This document shows positions 35,339 through 44,399 of a DNA stretch of 64,000 nt, piece after piece. Location: contig CANQVX010000002.1 of NCBI GenBank assembly GCA_947627355.1, positions 62,001-126,000 on the forward strand, written 5' to 3'. The notes beneath the pieces are model-generated. The model did no database searches and was not told where the DNA came from. It saw nothing but the letters and a program-made list of their open reading frames with translations. The stretch comes from an uncultured Bacilli bacterium (GTDB lineage Bacteria > Bacillota_I > Bacilli_A > RFN20 > CAG-631). Positions within the stretch are counted from its first letter, which is position 1; every line of letters starts with the position of its first letter. The translations under genes and the position numbers were made by a program.

Positions 35339-36849
35339 TAGTTATCCTCCACTAAACTTCTAACACTATCTTCTTCATTTTCTATGAATCGACCGGTATT
35401 TTTAATAAATCTTAAAGGAATCTTTCCTTTGCTACCAGCACGATGTTTTTCAATAATTAAGTTTACACCAGCAACAACTTTTCCGTCTTCTACTATTTCG
35501 CTCTTTCTACCATCTTGTTTATTATTGGCGTTTGGTTTTTCGGTTTGTTTGTTGATTTCTTCTAGTTTTTTATCTTTTTCGTTCTTATTGTTATTATCTT
35601 TATTTTCTTCTTGAGAATTTGCTTTTTTATCTCTGATATCTAGACGATGTAAGAATAAAACAATATCAGCATCTTGTTCAATATTACCAGATTCACGAAG
35701 GTTAGAAAGTTGAGGTTCTTTTCCATCTCTTTCAGCTTCACGGTTTAATTGAGCTAATACTAAAATTGGAGCATTGAAATCTTTAGCAATTGCTCTTAAA
35801 TTAGCAGTGATTTCACCAAGTTCTAGAACACGGTTAGTAGCTCCGCGAGGTTGAAAATCAGGAGCAATTAGACCTAAATAGTCAACTACAATAAAGCCAA
35901 TGTCACCATGAGCGGCTTGTAGGTTTTGTAGTTTTGCTCTCATATCCATAACTCTTAAACGTGGGGTTTCATCAATCCATAGATTTAATTCTTGTAATTC
36001 TCGAATAGTTCTACTTAATACTGTTTCTTCATCTTTTGTGAAGTTAGCGGTTTGAATTTTTCTTATATCAATACCACTTTTTAAGGCAAGCATTCTTTCA
36101 GTTAATTGTAAAATAGGCATTTCTAGACTAAATAAAACACCAGCTTTTTTATTGTTAAGTCTAGCAATTCCTTCAACTAATAGATTTAAAGCAAGGGCTG
36201 ATTTACCTTCACCTGGACGAGCAGCTAGAATAATTAATTCACCAGGATGGAAACCTAAAGTAATTCTATTTAAGGTAGGAATGCTACTACACATAACACC
36301 TTCATAATTATGTTTACCACTTGAAATTTCTTGAATTCTTTCAGTGTATTTTTGAATAGCACTTTCGGCTGTTTCAAAATCAGCAATTTTTCTTTCTTTA
36401 GTAATATTTTCAATGCTTTTGTTAATCTTGTTAATATAATCTGAAACACTTAAACTAGATAATTCATTTTTCCAATCTTTAACAACATCATTACATTGTT
36501 CAATAAGTTTTCTTAAAACTGCTCTTTCTTTTACTGTGTTTATGTAATGTTTGTAGTTAGTTACATCAATATATGATTCACAAATTTCGACGATATAACC
36601 AGCACCACCAATTTTTTCTAGATTGTTTTCAATTGATAGACGGTCAATCAAAATAGAAGGTTCAAGTTTAACATCAGCCGAATCTTTAAAGATTTCAAGC
36701 AAGGTATCATAAATGATTCTATGTGGTTCATGATAAAAATCATCACTAGTAAGACTAGTAATGGTTTCCGTTAAGGCGTTTTTTGAAATAATCATATTAG
36801 CCAAAATTTGTTTTTCGGCATCTAGATTGTAAGGTAAATCCACAAACAT
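35338..36849 (-). CDS. dnaB: Replicative DNA helicase DnaB (DnaC of Bacillus)
   Basis: A 503-aa hexameric replicative helicase. The N-terminal domain (NLDAEKQILANMI) is followed by a RecA-like domain with Walker A ARPGEGKSA and Walker B FIVVDYLGLI. Between LDIRDKK and the conserved GVNLIIEKHRAGSKG is a low-complexity Asn/Lys/Glu stretch of about 50 residues, longer than normal for this loop. It follows rplI by 7 bp in the conserved gdpP-rplI-dnaB order. Confidence 0.94.
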   Translation of the reverse strand: MFVDLPYNLDAEKQILANMIISKNALTETITSLTSDDFYHEPHRIIYDTLLEIFKDSADVKLEPSILIDRLSIENNLEKIGGAGYIVEICESYIDVTNYKHYINTVKERAVLRKLIEQCNDVVKDWKNELSSLSVSDYINKINKSIENITKERKIADFETAESAIQKYTERIQEISSGKHNYEGVMCSSIPTLNRITLGFHPGELIILAARPGEGKSALALNLLVEGIARLNNKKAGVLFSLEMPILQLTERMLALKSGIDIRKIQTANFTKDEETVLSRTIRELQELNLWIDETPRLRVMDMRAKLQNLQAAHGDIGFIVVDYLGLIAPDFQPRGATNRVLELGEITANLRAIAKDFNAPILVLAQLNREAERDGKEPQLSNLRESGNIEQDADIVLFLHRLDIRDKKANSQEENKDNNNKNEKDKKLEEINKQTEKPNANNKQDGRKSEIVEDGKVVAGVNLIIEKHRAGSKGKIPLRFIKNTGRFIENEEDSVRSLVEDN

Positions 36850-36856
36850 CCCCTCC

Positions 36857-37303
36857 TTATTTTGATACTACATTAATATGAATTTGTCCGATTATATCTT
36901 TGTATAATACAACTTTAAAAGTAGCTTCACCAGTTGCTTTTAAAGGTACAAAGTTTTTAATGTTTTGCTTGTTAATCGTGATATCGTATTTTTCTTTATA
37001 TTCGGCTTCAATCATTTTAGAAGTGATTGCATGATGAAGGTGTTCATTATCATTAGTAGGAACATTAAAAGTTAAAACAATAGTTTCCATTTTAGCTTTT
37101 AATGCTATTGCTTCTTCTCTTTGTTTTAAATCGTTTTTTCTTTCTTCTTCTTTTTTGCGATTTAAGTCATTTAATGAACTTTTGTTGTAGTTTAAAGCAA
37201 GGCCTCTTTTGATTAAAAAGTTTGTAGCATAACCTTCAGAAACGTCGACAATATCATCCTTTTTACCGACTTTTGCAACATCTTTTAATAATATAACTTT
37301 CAT
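36857..37303 (-). CDS. rplI: 50S ribosomal protein L9
   Basis: A 148-aa ribosomal protein with the N-terminal VILLKDVAKVGKKDDIVDVS, then YATNFLIKRGLA, the long charged central helix, and the C-terminal rRNA-binding domain. Located between gdpP and dnaB, as in many Firmicutes. Confidence 0.95.
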   Translation of the reverse strand: MKVILLKDVAKVGKKDDIVDVSEGYATNFLIKRGLALNYNKSSLNDLNRKKEEERKNDLKQREEAIALKAKMETIVLTFNVPTNDNEHLHHAITSKMIEAEYKEKYDITINKQNIKNFVPLKATGEATFKVVLYKDIIGQIHINVVSK

Positions 37304-37314
37304 GTTTTTACCTC

Positions 37315-39327
37315 CTATAAAGTTCCATCACGAACAAATGTTTCAATGTTATCTTTTAATTGTTCAAGAACATCAGGAATGGTTGTACCATTGATTTGAG
37401 TGGCTGAAGCATTAAAGTGACCTCCACCACCCATTTTTTCCATGATGATTTGAACATTAAAGGTTGTCTTAGAACGAGCACTAACACCAACTTGTTTATC
37501 TGCAGTTCTACCGATAACAAAGGCAGCATTAACACCCTTAGAATTTAAGATTTCTTCAGCTGCTTTAGCTAAAGTTGTACGGGTTACAGTATATTCATCA
37601 CTAGCTGTCGCAATTACAATGCCAGTTTTAAACATTTCACCACGATTGATAATACCATTTAACAACATCTTTTCTTCATATTCTTCTTTGAAGAATTCAT
37701 CAACTTCTTCAACGTTAGCGTTATAGTTTTTAAGAATCATACTCATTTCAAAGGTCTTACTACTTGTATTCATAGTAAAGAATTTAGTATCAAGGCAAAT
37801 ACCAGCAAGCATGAAGTTTGCAACATCGGTTGAAATCTTTAGTTTTTCTTGTTGGAAATATAAGATTTCAGTAACTAATTCACAGGATGAACTAGATTGA
37901 GTTTCTTGATATGAAAAGATAGGATCTTCGATATAAGTATCAGATTTACGGTGGTGGTCAATAACACAAACACGTTTACTTAGATCTAATAGTTTTGGTT
38001 GCATGGTTGATGCTGGTCTATTAGTATCAACAACAATAACTAATGTTTTATCATCAACTAAACTTAAAGCTTTTTCCGGTAGAATGGTCATTTTTGCTAT
38101 TTCATCACTATGGAAAACATTTTTAAATGTTCTCTTAGTTGATGTTTCAACTAAATCATCTTCAAAGACAATTAAGTTTTGACCAGATGGATTAATACCA
38201 TTAGCTAAACATTGCATACCAAGACAAGCACCTAAAGCATCAAAGTCCATGTTTTTGTGGCCCATGATTAGGACATTACTACTTTCTTTAATTAGATTTG
38301 TAATAGTAACTGATAATACACGACCACGAACATGTGAACGTGCTTGTTTGATTTCAGTTTTAGCACCATAATATTCACTAGTTTTACCAAATGTATTAAC
38401 AATAACTTGATTACCACCACGGCTTAAAGCCATATTTAAAGCACGATAAGCAAGTTCGGATAATCTTAAAATTGAGGCTTGTCCTTTACCAATACCAATA
38501 CTAATAGTTAATGCATTTTCGTCATTATCAACTGATGAACGAATATCGTCTAATAATTTAAATTTGTTATCTTTGATAACTGTATAATTCTTTTCTTCGC
38601 CAAGAATTATATAGGTATCAACTGAACACGCTCTGATAAATAAATGATTTGTATTAGCCCAATCCATAATAACGTTTTTAACATTACTGATTTTAGCTAA
38701 GAAGTCAGCTTCATTACATAAAGTCATGATATCTTGATAGTTATCAATAACAACATAACCAATAAATGGAGCATTTTCGTTCATTGATTCTCTTTGATAA
38801 ACTTCTTCAGTGATTTCTTTTAAATAAATAACGTGTAAACCTTTATTAATACCAACAGCAAAAGTTTTACCATCAATTGTAGTAGTGATGTTTTCAGATT
38901 TTAAGTTTTCTTCTAGATAACCACCCATGTTTTCAACAATGTCATAGATGTTTTTACCAACAACACTAGTCTTTTTAAACATGGTTGTATTACTACACCA
39001 AATGATTTCATCTTCTTCGTTATAAATAAGCATAGCAACATCACCAAATTCAATAAGCGAACTAAGTTCATTACCAAAGACAGATGAAATGTTAATATCT
39101 GAGCGGACTAAGAACTTTTCGGTCTTTTTAATTAATATCAAATTGTTGATAAAAGTATGTAAAATGACTAATAAGAAATAGCCACAAAGGATATATAAAT
39201 CATAATTTTTTGTTATTCCATGTAAAAAGATAAATAAAGCGAGGCCAACACCAATTAAAAAATCAAGTAAAAAGAAAACTATGATTCTAATTTTTTGCTT
39301 AGCAATTTTTCTTAGCACATAAACCAC
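37315..39327 (-). CDS. gdpP: Cyclic-di-AMP phosphodiesterase GdpP
   Basis: A 670-aa membrane enzyme degrading c-di-AMP. Layout: two N-terminal membrane segments (about 10-60), PAS-like domain (about 80-165), degenerate GGDEF-like domain (about 175-310), DHH domain (GHKNMDFDALGA, then VIDHHRKSD) and DHHA1 domain with MGGGGHFNASATQ. First gene of gdpP-rplI-dnaB. The cyclase is not in the window. Confidence 0.94.
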   Translation of the reverse strand: MVYVLRKIAKQKIRIIVFFLLDFLIGVGLALFIFLHGITKNYDLYILCGYFLLVILHTFINNLILIKKTEKFLVRSDINISSVFGNELSSLIEFGDVAMLIYNEEDEIIWCSNTTMFKKTSVVGKNIYDIVENMGGYLEENLKSENITTTIDGKTFAVGINKGLHVIYLKEITEEVYQRESMNENAPFIGYVVIDNYQDIMTLCNEADFLAKISNVKNVIMDWANTNHLFIRACSVDTYIILGEEKNYTVIKDNKFKLLDDIRSSVDNDENALTISIGIGKGQASILRLSELAYRALNMALSRGGNQVIVNTFGKTSEYYGAKTEIKQARSHVRGRVLSVTITNLIKESSNVLIMGHKNMDFDALGACLGMQCLANGINPSGQNLIVFEDDLVETSTKRTFKNVFHSDEIAKMTILPEKALSLVDDKTLVIVVDTNRPASTMQPKLLDLSKRVCVIDHHRKSDTYIEDPIFSYQETQSSSSCELVTEILYFQQEKLKISTDVANFMLAGICLDTKFFTMNTSSKTFEMSMILKNYNANVEEVDEFFKEEYEEKMLLNGIINRGEMFKTGIVIATASDEYTVTRTTLAKAAEEILNSKGVNAAFVIGRTADKQVGVSARSKTTFNVQIIMEKMGGGGHFNASATQINGTTIPDVLEQLKDNIETFVRDGTL

Positions 39328-39360
39328 CCCTCAATTTGTAATTATATCATTTTTGGACTG

Positions 39361-39388
39361 ATAAATATATACAAAGTTATATATTTAT
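39361..39388. repeat. 11-bp AT inverted repeat upstream of gdpP
   Basis: ATAAATATATA, loop CAAAGT, TATATATTTAT, between the ybaK stop and the gdpP start. No T-run follows it, so a terminator role is weak; it could act at the gdpP promoter. Confidence 0.4.
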
Positions 39389-39414
39389 AAAATAAAAATT
39401 TTTACCAAAAATAG

Positions 39415-39882
39415 TTACTTTAAAACTAAATCTAACACCTTTCCATCGGTAATTTTTATTAGATCATTAGGATTTAACTCCATTTGTAAGCCGACTTTTC
39501 CGGCACTAACATAAACTTTGTTTAGATTTAAAATAGAACTATCATAGTAAGTTGGAAACTTCTTTTTCATTCCAAGAGGTGAACAACCACCATGAATATA
39601 ACCTGTTAATGGTTCTAATTCTTTTTGTTTTATCATATCAATGCTTTTCTTATTTAATTCTTTGGCTATTAACTTTAAGTCTAGGGTTTTATCAACCGGA
39701 ATAACAAAGACATAATAATGTTTAGTGTTATCTTCACAGACTAAAGTTTTATAAACATTATTAACATCTTCATGTAAGATAGATGCAATATCAGTTCCGG
39801 TTGTAATAGTACTATCGTATTCATGATAGTTATAGTAAATCTTATGGCTATCTAATATTTTAAGGGCTAAAGTTTTATTCAT
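39415..39882 (-). CDS. ybaK: Cys-tRNA(Pro)/Cys-tRNA(Cys) deacylase YbaK
   Basis: A 155-aa trans-editing enzyme that removes mischarged Cys from tRNA-Pro. It has the YbaK fold motifs NVYKTLVCED, VIPVDKTLDLKLIAKEL, GYIHGGCSPLGMKKKFPTY, and a late GLQMELNPNDLI. The start overlaps the preceding membrane protein gene by 4 bp. Confidence 0.9.
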   Translation of the reverse strand: MNKTLALKILDSHKIYYNYHEYDSTITTGTDIASILHEDVNNVYKTLVCEDNTKHYYVFVIPVDKTLDLKLIAKELNKKSIDMIKQKELEPLTGYIHGGCSPLGMKKKFPTYYDSSILNLNKVYVSAGKVGLQMELNPNDLIKITDGKVLDLVLK

Positions 39883-40430
39883 AGATAGACAACTCCAAGT
39901 GATAAAAATACGATAAAAACGGCAATATTGATTAAAAGATAGATAAATTGACGAATATTAAATTTCTTAGCATGAGTTTTAGCAACTTGCTTAAATAATT
40001 TAACGATGGCATCTTTTTGTTCTAATTCAACATTTTCAAAAGATATTTTTATTTTAGATTCAACTTTTCTTAAATTGATATGTTCTTTCATATAGTTTCC
40101 ATCTTTGAAACGTTTGTCAAATTCAAGTAAAGCATTACCATAGGTTGCAAGATTAGTATTAACACCATTTACAATCCAATAAACACGTTTTTTGATAACT
40201 AAAAAATAACCAATCAAAACAACTGGAGTAAGAATTATACCAACAATGCCAACAATTACATTTTTAAAGATAGCAACTAATAAACAAATAAAAGAAATAT
40301 AGACAAGATAAATATATTGTTGTTCATCTATTAGAAACTTTTTATTAATCACGATTAAAAAAGAAATGATTGTTCGATATAAAAATAGTAATGCAATAAT
40401 CAAACAAATAAACGAAAATGGGCTTGGCAT
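39879..40430 (-). CDS. Membrane protein of unknown function
   Basis: A 183-aa protein with four predicted membrane segments: about 5-28, 42-60, 62-78 and 162-182. A soluble charged loop of about 80 residues lies between the third and fourth (EFDKRFKDGNYMKEHINLRK). First gene of a two-gene unit with ybaK (ATGA overlap). No family recognised. Confidence 0.7.
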   Translation of the reverse strand: MPSPFSFICLIIALLFLYRTIISFLIVINKKFLIDEQQYIYLVYISFICLLVAIFKNVIVGIVGIILTPVVLIGYFLVIKKRVYWIVNGVNTNLATYGNALLEFDKRFKDGNYMKEHINLRKVESKIKISFENVELEQKDAIVKLFKQVAKTHAKKFNIRQFIYLLINIAVFIVFLSLGVVYL

Positions 40431-40570
40431 GTTTTCTTTTCCTTTCTTAATGTAATTTTTTAAAGTTTAAAATTTGCCGATAGAATCGTAGTTTTATTTA
40501 AAATAATAAAAAAATAAAAACAAATTTTATCACAAATATTTTAACATTGTTACACAAAGAAATCAATTTT

Positions 40571-40579
40571 TGCTATAAT
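40571..40579 (+). promoter_or_regulatory. Extended -10 promoter of ispE
   Basis: TGCTATAAT, with TTACAC 18 bp upstream of the -10. The SD GGGTGAT precedes the ATG at 40598. Confidence 0.6.
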
Positions 40580-40597
40580 TATATGCGGGTGATTAAA

Positions 40598-41455
40598 ATG
40601 ATAGAAAAAAGTTATGCAAAAGTTAATATGGCAATTAATGTAATTAATCGTTTGCCAGATAATTATCACAACCTAGATATGATTAATGTTTCGATTAGTT
40701 TACACGATACCATTAAAGTTAAATTTCATCATGATGAAAATATTAAAATAATTACATCTAATGATGTTGATTTACCAACTGATGAAACAAACATCATTAG
40801 TAAGGTTATTGAAAAAGTTAAAACTGTATGTAAAGTTAAATTTGGTTATGAAGTAAATATAAATAAAAGAATTAGTAAAGAATCAGGTTTAGGTGGAGGT
40901 AGTGCTAATGCAGCTACTATGTTAAAAATTCTTAACAAGAAATTCCATTTAAAGATGACTCCTATTCAAATGGTTAATTTCATTCAAACAATTTCTTCCG
41001 ATGCTCCTTATCAACTATACAATCTACCTAGTAGAGTTTCTAAAAAAGGTTCAGATGTATCTCCTTTTGAAAGCAAAATCAAAGGTAAACTATTTATTGT
41101 TAAACCAAAGAGTGGTTGTAATACTAAAGAAGTATATGCAAACCTTAATTTAGATGATTTAGTTCATCCAAACATCAACAAGGTTGAAAGAGCTATGAAA
41201 GAAGGAGACGTTGCTTTACTTAGCCGTCATGTTGGAAATAGTTTATTAGATGCTGCTACTAAATTAAATCCAGATATCGAACCTATCTTAAATGAATTAA
41301 AAGGTTTAGGTTTTGAAGTTGTTAGTATGACTGGTAGTGGTAGTGCATGCTATGGATATTCTAAAAACAAACAAGTTTATCGTTTAGCTAAAGCTCGTTT
41401 TGCTAAAGATAACTATGATATTTGTGGAGCTTATAAAATTATCAATGTAGAATAA
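40598..41455 (+). CDS. ispE: 4-diphosphocytidyl-2-C-methyl-D-erythritol kinase
   Basis: About 285 aa from the ATG at 40598 (SD GGGTGAT); an upstream in-frame ATG at 40547 lies before the promoter -10 and is rejected. This GHMP kinase acts in the MEP isoprenoid pathway. Motifs: SYAKVNMAINVINRL, ESGLGGGSANAATML (ATP loop), and MTGSGSACYGY near the C-terminus. It is the divergent end of the tatD-rnmV-rsmA-yabG cluster, matching the gene neighbourhood of B. subtilis. Confidence 0.93.
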   Translation: MIEKSYAKVNMAINVINRLPDNYHNLDMINVSISLHDTIKVKFHHDENIKIITSNDVDLPTDETNIISKVIEKVKTVCKVKFGYEVNINKRISKESGLGGGSANAATMLKILNKKFHLKMTPIQMVNFIQTISSDAPYQLYNLPSRVSKKGSDVSPFESKIKGKLFIVKPKSGCNTKEVYANLNLDDLVHPNINKVERAMKEGDVALLSRHVGNSLLDAATKLNPDIEPILNELKGLGFEVVSMTGSGSACYGYSKNKQVYRLAKARFAKDNYDICGAYKIINVE

Positions 41456-41460
41456 GAAAT

Positions 41461-41481
41461 AGACCGAAAGGTCTTTTTTTT
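41461..41481 (+). terminator. Terminator of ispE
   Basis: AGACC, GAAA tetraloop, GGTCT then a T-run; it touches the end of the convergent yabG gene. Confidence 0.85.
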
Positions 41482-42229
41482 ATGGATTAGTGTAGATTTT
41501 TCTTGCAACGCCTCTACAATCAATGCCACCGATTCCTTTTCCTTTAGAAATGGTATCAGCCAATACTTTTTCAACTTCTACGAATTGATTGATATGGGTA
41601 TTAGCAATAGATATTGCAATGCAAGCAGGATCTAAAGCGTGAATATTTATTTTGTTTGGTGAACTTGCAAAGTTAGCACCACTTTTAATTAACCCTTCAT
41701 AATTTGACTGGCAAGCACCGGCGATGATGATTAAGGCATCTTTATTTGGTTGATATAATCTAGCTTGCTTAACAGCATCGATAAAATGATGAGAGTTCTT
41801 GTAACCATCGTTTTCATCATCGGCTCTTTTAAAACTAAACGAATCATGACCAGTAATAATTAAAATATCAGGACAATGTTTTTTTAATAAAAGGGTAATG
41901 TTATCTTTCATTTTATCTTCTTGTAAATAACAACCAATAACAGGGGTTAGGTTTTCTTTATAAAAGTCCATGCATTTTCTAAGATAAGTCTTATCGCCAT
42001 CAATGTGTAATATTTTTCCTTTTATTAGATTGTTATTTTGAACTAAATTGATTTCTATTTCTTCGTTGATATCTTTTTTATTTGCAAGGACTAAGTCGTC
42101 TAGACTAGCATCAGCTGCTAGTCGATACATTTCACCACTTAAATAGGCCATTCCATCGACAATTTTTGTTATTTTAAAGATAATGTCGTGGTTATATTTT
42201 TTACGAGTTACATAATCTCCGACCTTCAT
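41480..42229 (-). CDS. yabG: Sporulation coat protease YabG
   Basis: A 249-aa YabG-family cysteine protease that trims spore coat proteins in Bacilli. Recognisable segments: KVGDYVTRKKYNHDIIFKI at the N-terminus, HIDGDKTYLRKCMDFYK, LIITGHDSF, IIIAGACQSNYEGLI and the C-terminal GIGGIDCRGVARK. His (GHD) and Cys (GACQS) positions fit the proposed catalytic pair. The order rnmV-rsmA-yabG-ispE matches B. subtilis, with veg and sspF absent. With the SpoVIF-like gene it suggests a sporulating ancestry or ability. Confidence 0.88.
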   Translation of the reverse strand: MKVGDYVTRKKYNHDIIFKITKIVDGMAYLSGEMYRLAADASLDDLVLANKKDINEEIEINLVQNNNLIKGKILHIDGDKTYLRKCMDFYKENLTPVIGCYLQEDKMKDNITLLLKKHCPDILIITGHDSFSFKRADDENDGYKNSHHFIDAVKQARLYQPNKDALIIIAGACQSNYEGLIKSGANFASSPNKINIHALDPACIAISIANTHINQFVEVEKVLADTISKGKGIGGIDCRGVARKIYTNP

Positions 42230-42275
42230 AAAATCACCTAATAAAAGTATATGAATAATAAAAAAAGAAACTAGG

Positions 42276-43115
42276 TTAAACGCCTAATTTCTTAGCAATT
42301 TTAATGATTTTTTCTAAATTTAATTGTTCAATACGACAATCAACATCTATATTTATACTTTTTAATAGTTCAATTGCTTCATCCTTACTATTAACATATT
42401 CAAGTAAGTTATTAACAATTGTTTTTCTACGATTTTTAAATAAACTTTTAACTATTTGAATAAATTTTTGTTCATCAGTTATTTGATATATTGGTTGCTT
42501 TTTATCAATTTTAAGAACCATTGAATCAATTTCGGGTCTTGGCAGATAATCATTCTTACTTACATGCGTTATTAACTTTAAATTGTATTTATATTCAAGT
42601 AACACATGTAAAGGACTATAGTCTTTAAGAGATGGGTTTAATAATTTATTTGCCACTTCTTTTTGCATCATAACAACTATGGTGTTAATAGGATAATCGT
42701 TGAATACTAGTTTGGTAAGTATTTGACTTGTTATGTAATAAGGTAAGTTTGATATTAGTGTTATAGGACTATTCTTATCAAGGGCGTTTAAAAGGTTATC
42801 GAAGTCTAATTTTAAGAAATCTTCATGTATGATTTCTAAATTGGAGACATCTTTAAATTCATCTTTTAAGATATTACACATATTATTATCGATTTCTATA
42901 GCTATTACTTGTTTTGCTGTTTCTATACATTTTTCAGTTAAGGCTCCAAGTCCAGGACCAATTTCAATGATAATAGAATTATTGTTAACGTTAGCGTTTT
43001 CTATGATTTTATCGGTAATTTTTTGATTTACTAAGAAATTTTGGCCTAAAGCTTTGTTGGCTGTTAGTTGATATTTTTTTAATGTTTCATCAACATATTT
43101 CTTACTACTTCTCAT
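42276..43115 (-). CDS. rsmA: 16S rRNA dimethyladenosine transferase RsmA (KsgA)
   Basis: A 279-aa SAM-dependent methyltransferase that dimethylates two adjacent adenines near the 3' end of 16S rRNA. Motifs: NKALGQNFLVNQ, IEIGPGLGALTE (SAM loop), NLPYYITSQIL (catalytic NLPY), and the C-terminal KSLFKNRRKTIVNNL. It overlaps rnmV by 4 bp. Confidence 0.94.
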   Translation of the reverse strand: MRSSKKYVDETLKKYQLTANKALGQNFLVNQKITDKIIENANVNNNSIIIEIGPGLGALTEKCIETAKQVIAIEIDNNMCNILKDEFKDVSNLEIIHEDFLKLDFDNLLNALDKNSPITLISNLPYYITSQILTKLVFNDYPINTIVVMMQKEVANKLLNPSLKDYSPLHVLLEYKYNLKLITHVSKNDYLPRPEIDSMVLKIDKKQPIYQITDEQKFIQIVKSLFKNRRKTIVNNLLEYVNSKDEAIELLKSINIDVDCRIEQLNLEKIIKIAKKLGV

Positions 43116-43642
43116 ACAAGTGACTCCTTTAATTGGTTATAAGTTATGTTTAACAAGTTTAATCTTTTTAACATTGTCTTAGCATTGCAATGGCCTAAAT
43201 GAAAATAATTACAAACCTTTTCTTTATTAATTTTACTGTTTTGACCGACTAAATTTAAGTTCATTAAGTCTGAGTTTGTTAGTGGATTTTCATTCTTTAT
43301 ATTATTAAATGTGATTTTGTTTTCTAATGCTTTTAGTATTTCATCTTTATCACATTCAGCAACACCAACCTTATTATGTTTGATTGCTTTACTTTTATCT
43401 ATAAAGGCATGTTTACAATTTGGTATCTTATCTGCTATTTCGTTTCTTATCTTTGTTCCAGGATAATCAGGATCAGTTAAGATAATAACACCTCTAGTAT
43501 CAGCAAGTTGTTTTAAATATTCGATTGAAAAACCATCAATGGCTGAACCATTGCAGGTTAAAATATCAGCCTTTAAAAAGGTTAATAAGTAGGCTTTATC
43601 AGTTTTTCCTTCAACTACAATAATTTCTTTGATTTCTTTCAT
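43112..43642 (-). CDS. rnmV: Ribonuclease M5
   Basis: A 176-aa Toprim-domain nuclease that matures 5S rRNA. Toprim motifs: VVEGKTDKAYL (catalytic Glu) and ILTDPDYPGTKIRN (DxD). A C-terminal domain follows (LNLVGQNSKINKEKVC). It lies between tatD and rsmA with 4-bp overlaps on both sides. Confidence 0.93.
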   Translation of the reverse strand: MKEIKEIIVVEGKTDKAYLLTFLKADILTCNGSAIDGFSIEYLKQLADTRGVIILTDPDYPGTKIRNEIADKIPNCKHAFIDKSKAIKHNKVGVAECDKDEILKALENKITFNNIKNENPLTNSDLMNLNLVGQNSKINKEKVCNYFHLGHCNAKTMLKRLNLLNITYNQLKESLV

Positions 43643-44397
43643 AAATGAAACACCTTTAAAGCATTAGTGAATGTTATATTTGCAACTTCATCAAAAGTCA
43701 TTTCTTTGATTTTTGCTATTTCTGAGACTACAAATGTAACATATGCTGGTTGATTTTGATGACCACGATATGGAACTGGTGTTAAATATGGATCATCAGT
43801 TTCAACTAATAATCTATCTAATGGTACATATTTAACAACTTCTTTGATTTCTTTGGCGTTTTTAAAGGTTACTGTTCCAGCAATTGAAATGTAACAACCT
43901 AATTTTAGAAATCTTTGCATCATTTCAACACTACCACTATAACAATGCAAAATAATACCATCTAAGTTTTTATGGTATTTTTCTAGCAATTCATAAGTAT
44001 CTAGATAAGCATCACGACAATGGATGATAACAGGTTTTTTAATATTACAAGCATATTTTAAAAATGTTTCAAAATAGTATTTTTGTTTTTCTTTATTAGT
44101 GTTTTCATAGTGATAATCTAAGCCTATTTCACCTATACCTACAGTTTTACTATCGTTTATTAAATCTAGAAAGATATCACTGTTACCAACAAATTGCTCA
44201 CTATCACTAGGATGTAAACCACAAACAGCATAAATATTATCATGAGATTTAGCTATTTCTAAGGCTTTTAAGGAAGTGTTATAATCGCTTCCAACAACAG
44301 CCATATGAGTAACATTATTATCTATTGCATTTTTAATTAATGCTTCGATGTCTTCAACTTGTAAATCATTTAAATGTGTATGTGTATTGAATATCAT
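43639..44397 (-). CDS. tatD: TatD family metal-dependent deoxyribonuclease
   Basis: A 252-aa TIM-barrel hydrolase with metal ligands NTHTHL, GEIGLDYHY, PVIIHCRDA, LHCYSGS and VETDDPYL. It overlaps rnmV by 4 bp and follows mnmE by 2 bp. Confidence 0.93.
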   Translation of the reverse strand: MIFNTHTHLNDLQVEDIEALIKNAIDNNVTHMAVVGSDYNTSLKALEIAKSHDNIYAVCGLHPSDSEQFVGNSDIFLDLINDSKTVGIGEIGLDYHYENTNKEKQKYYFETFLKYACNIKKPVIIHCRDAYLDTYELLEKYHKNLDGIILHCYSGSVEMMQRFLKLGCYISIAGTVTFKNAKEIKEVVKYVPLDRLLVETDDPYLTPVPYRGHQNQPAYVTFVVSEIAKIKEMTFDEVANITFTNALKVFHL

Positions 44398-44399
44398 AA

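Noticed and set aside
40547-40597. Earlier ATG for ispE
   Set aside because: It lies upstream of the TATAAT promoter; the ATG at 40598 has SD GGGTGAT.
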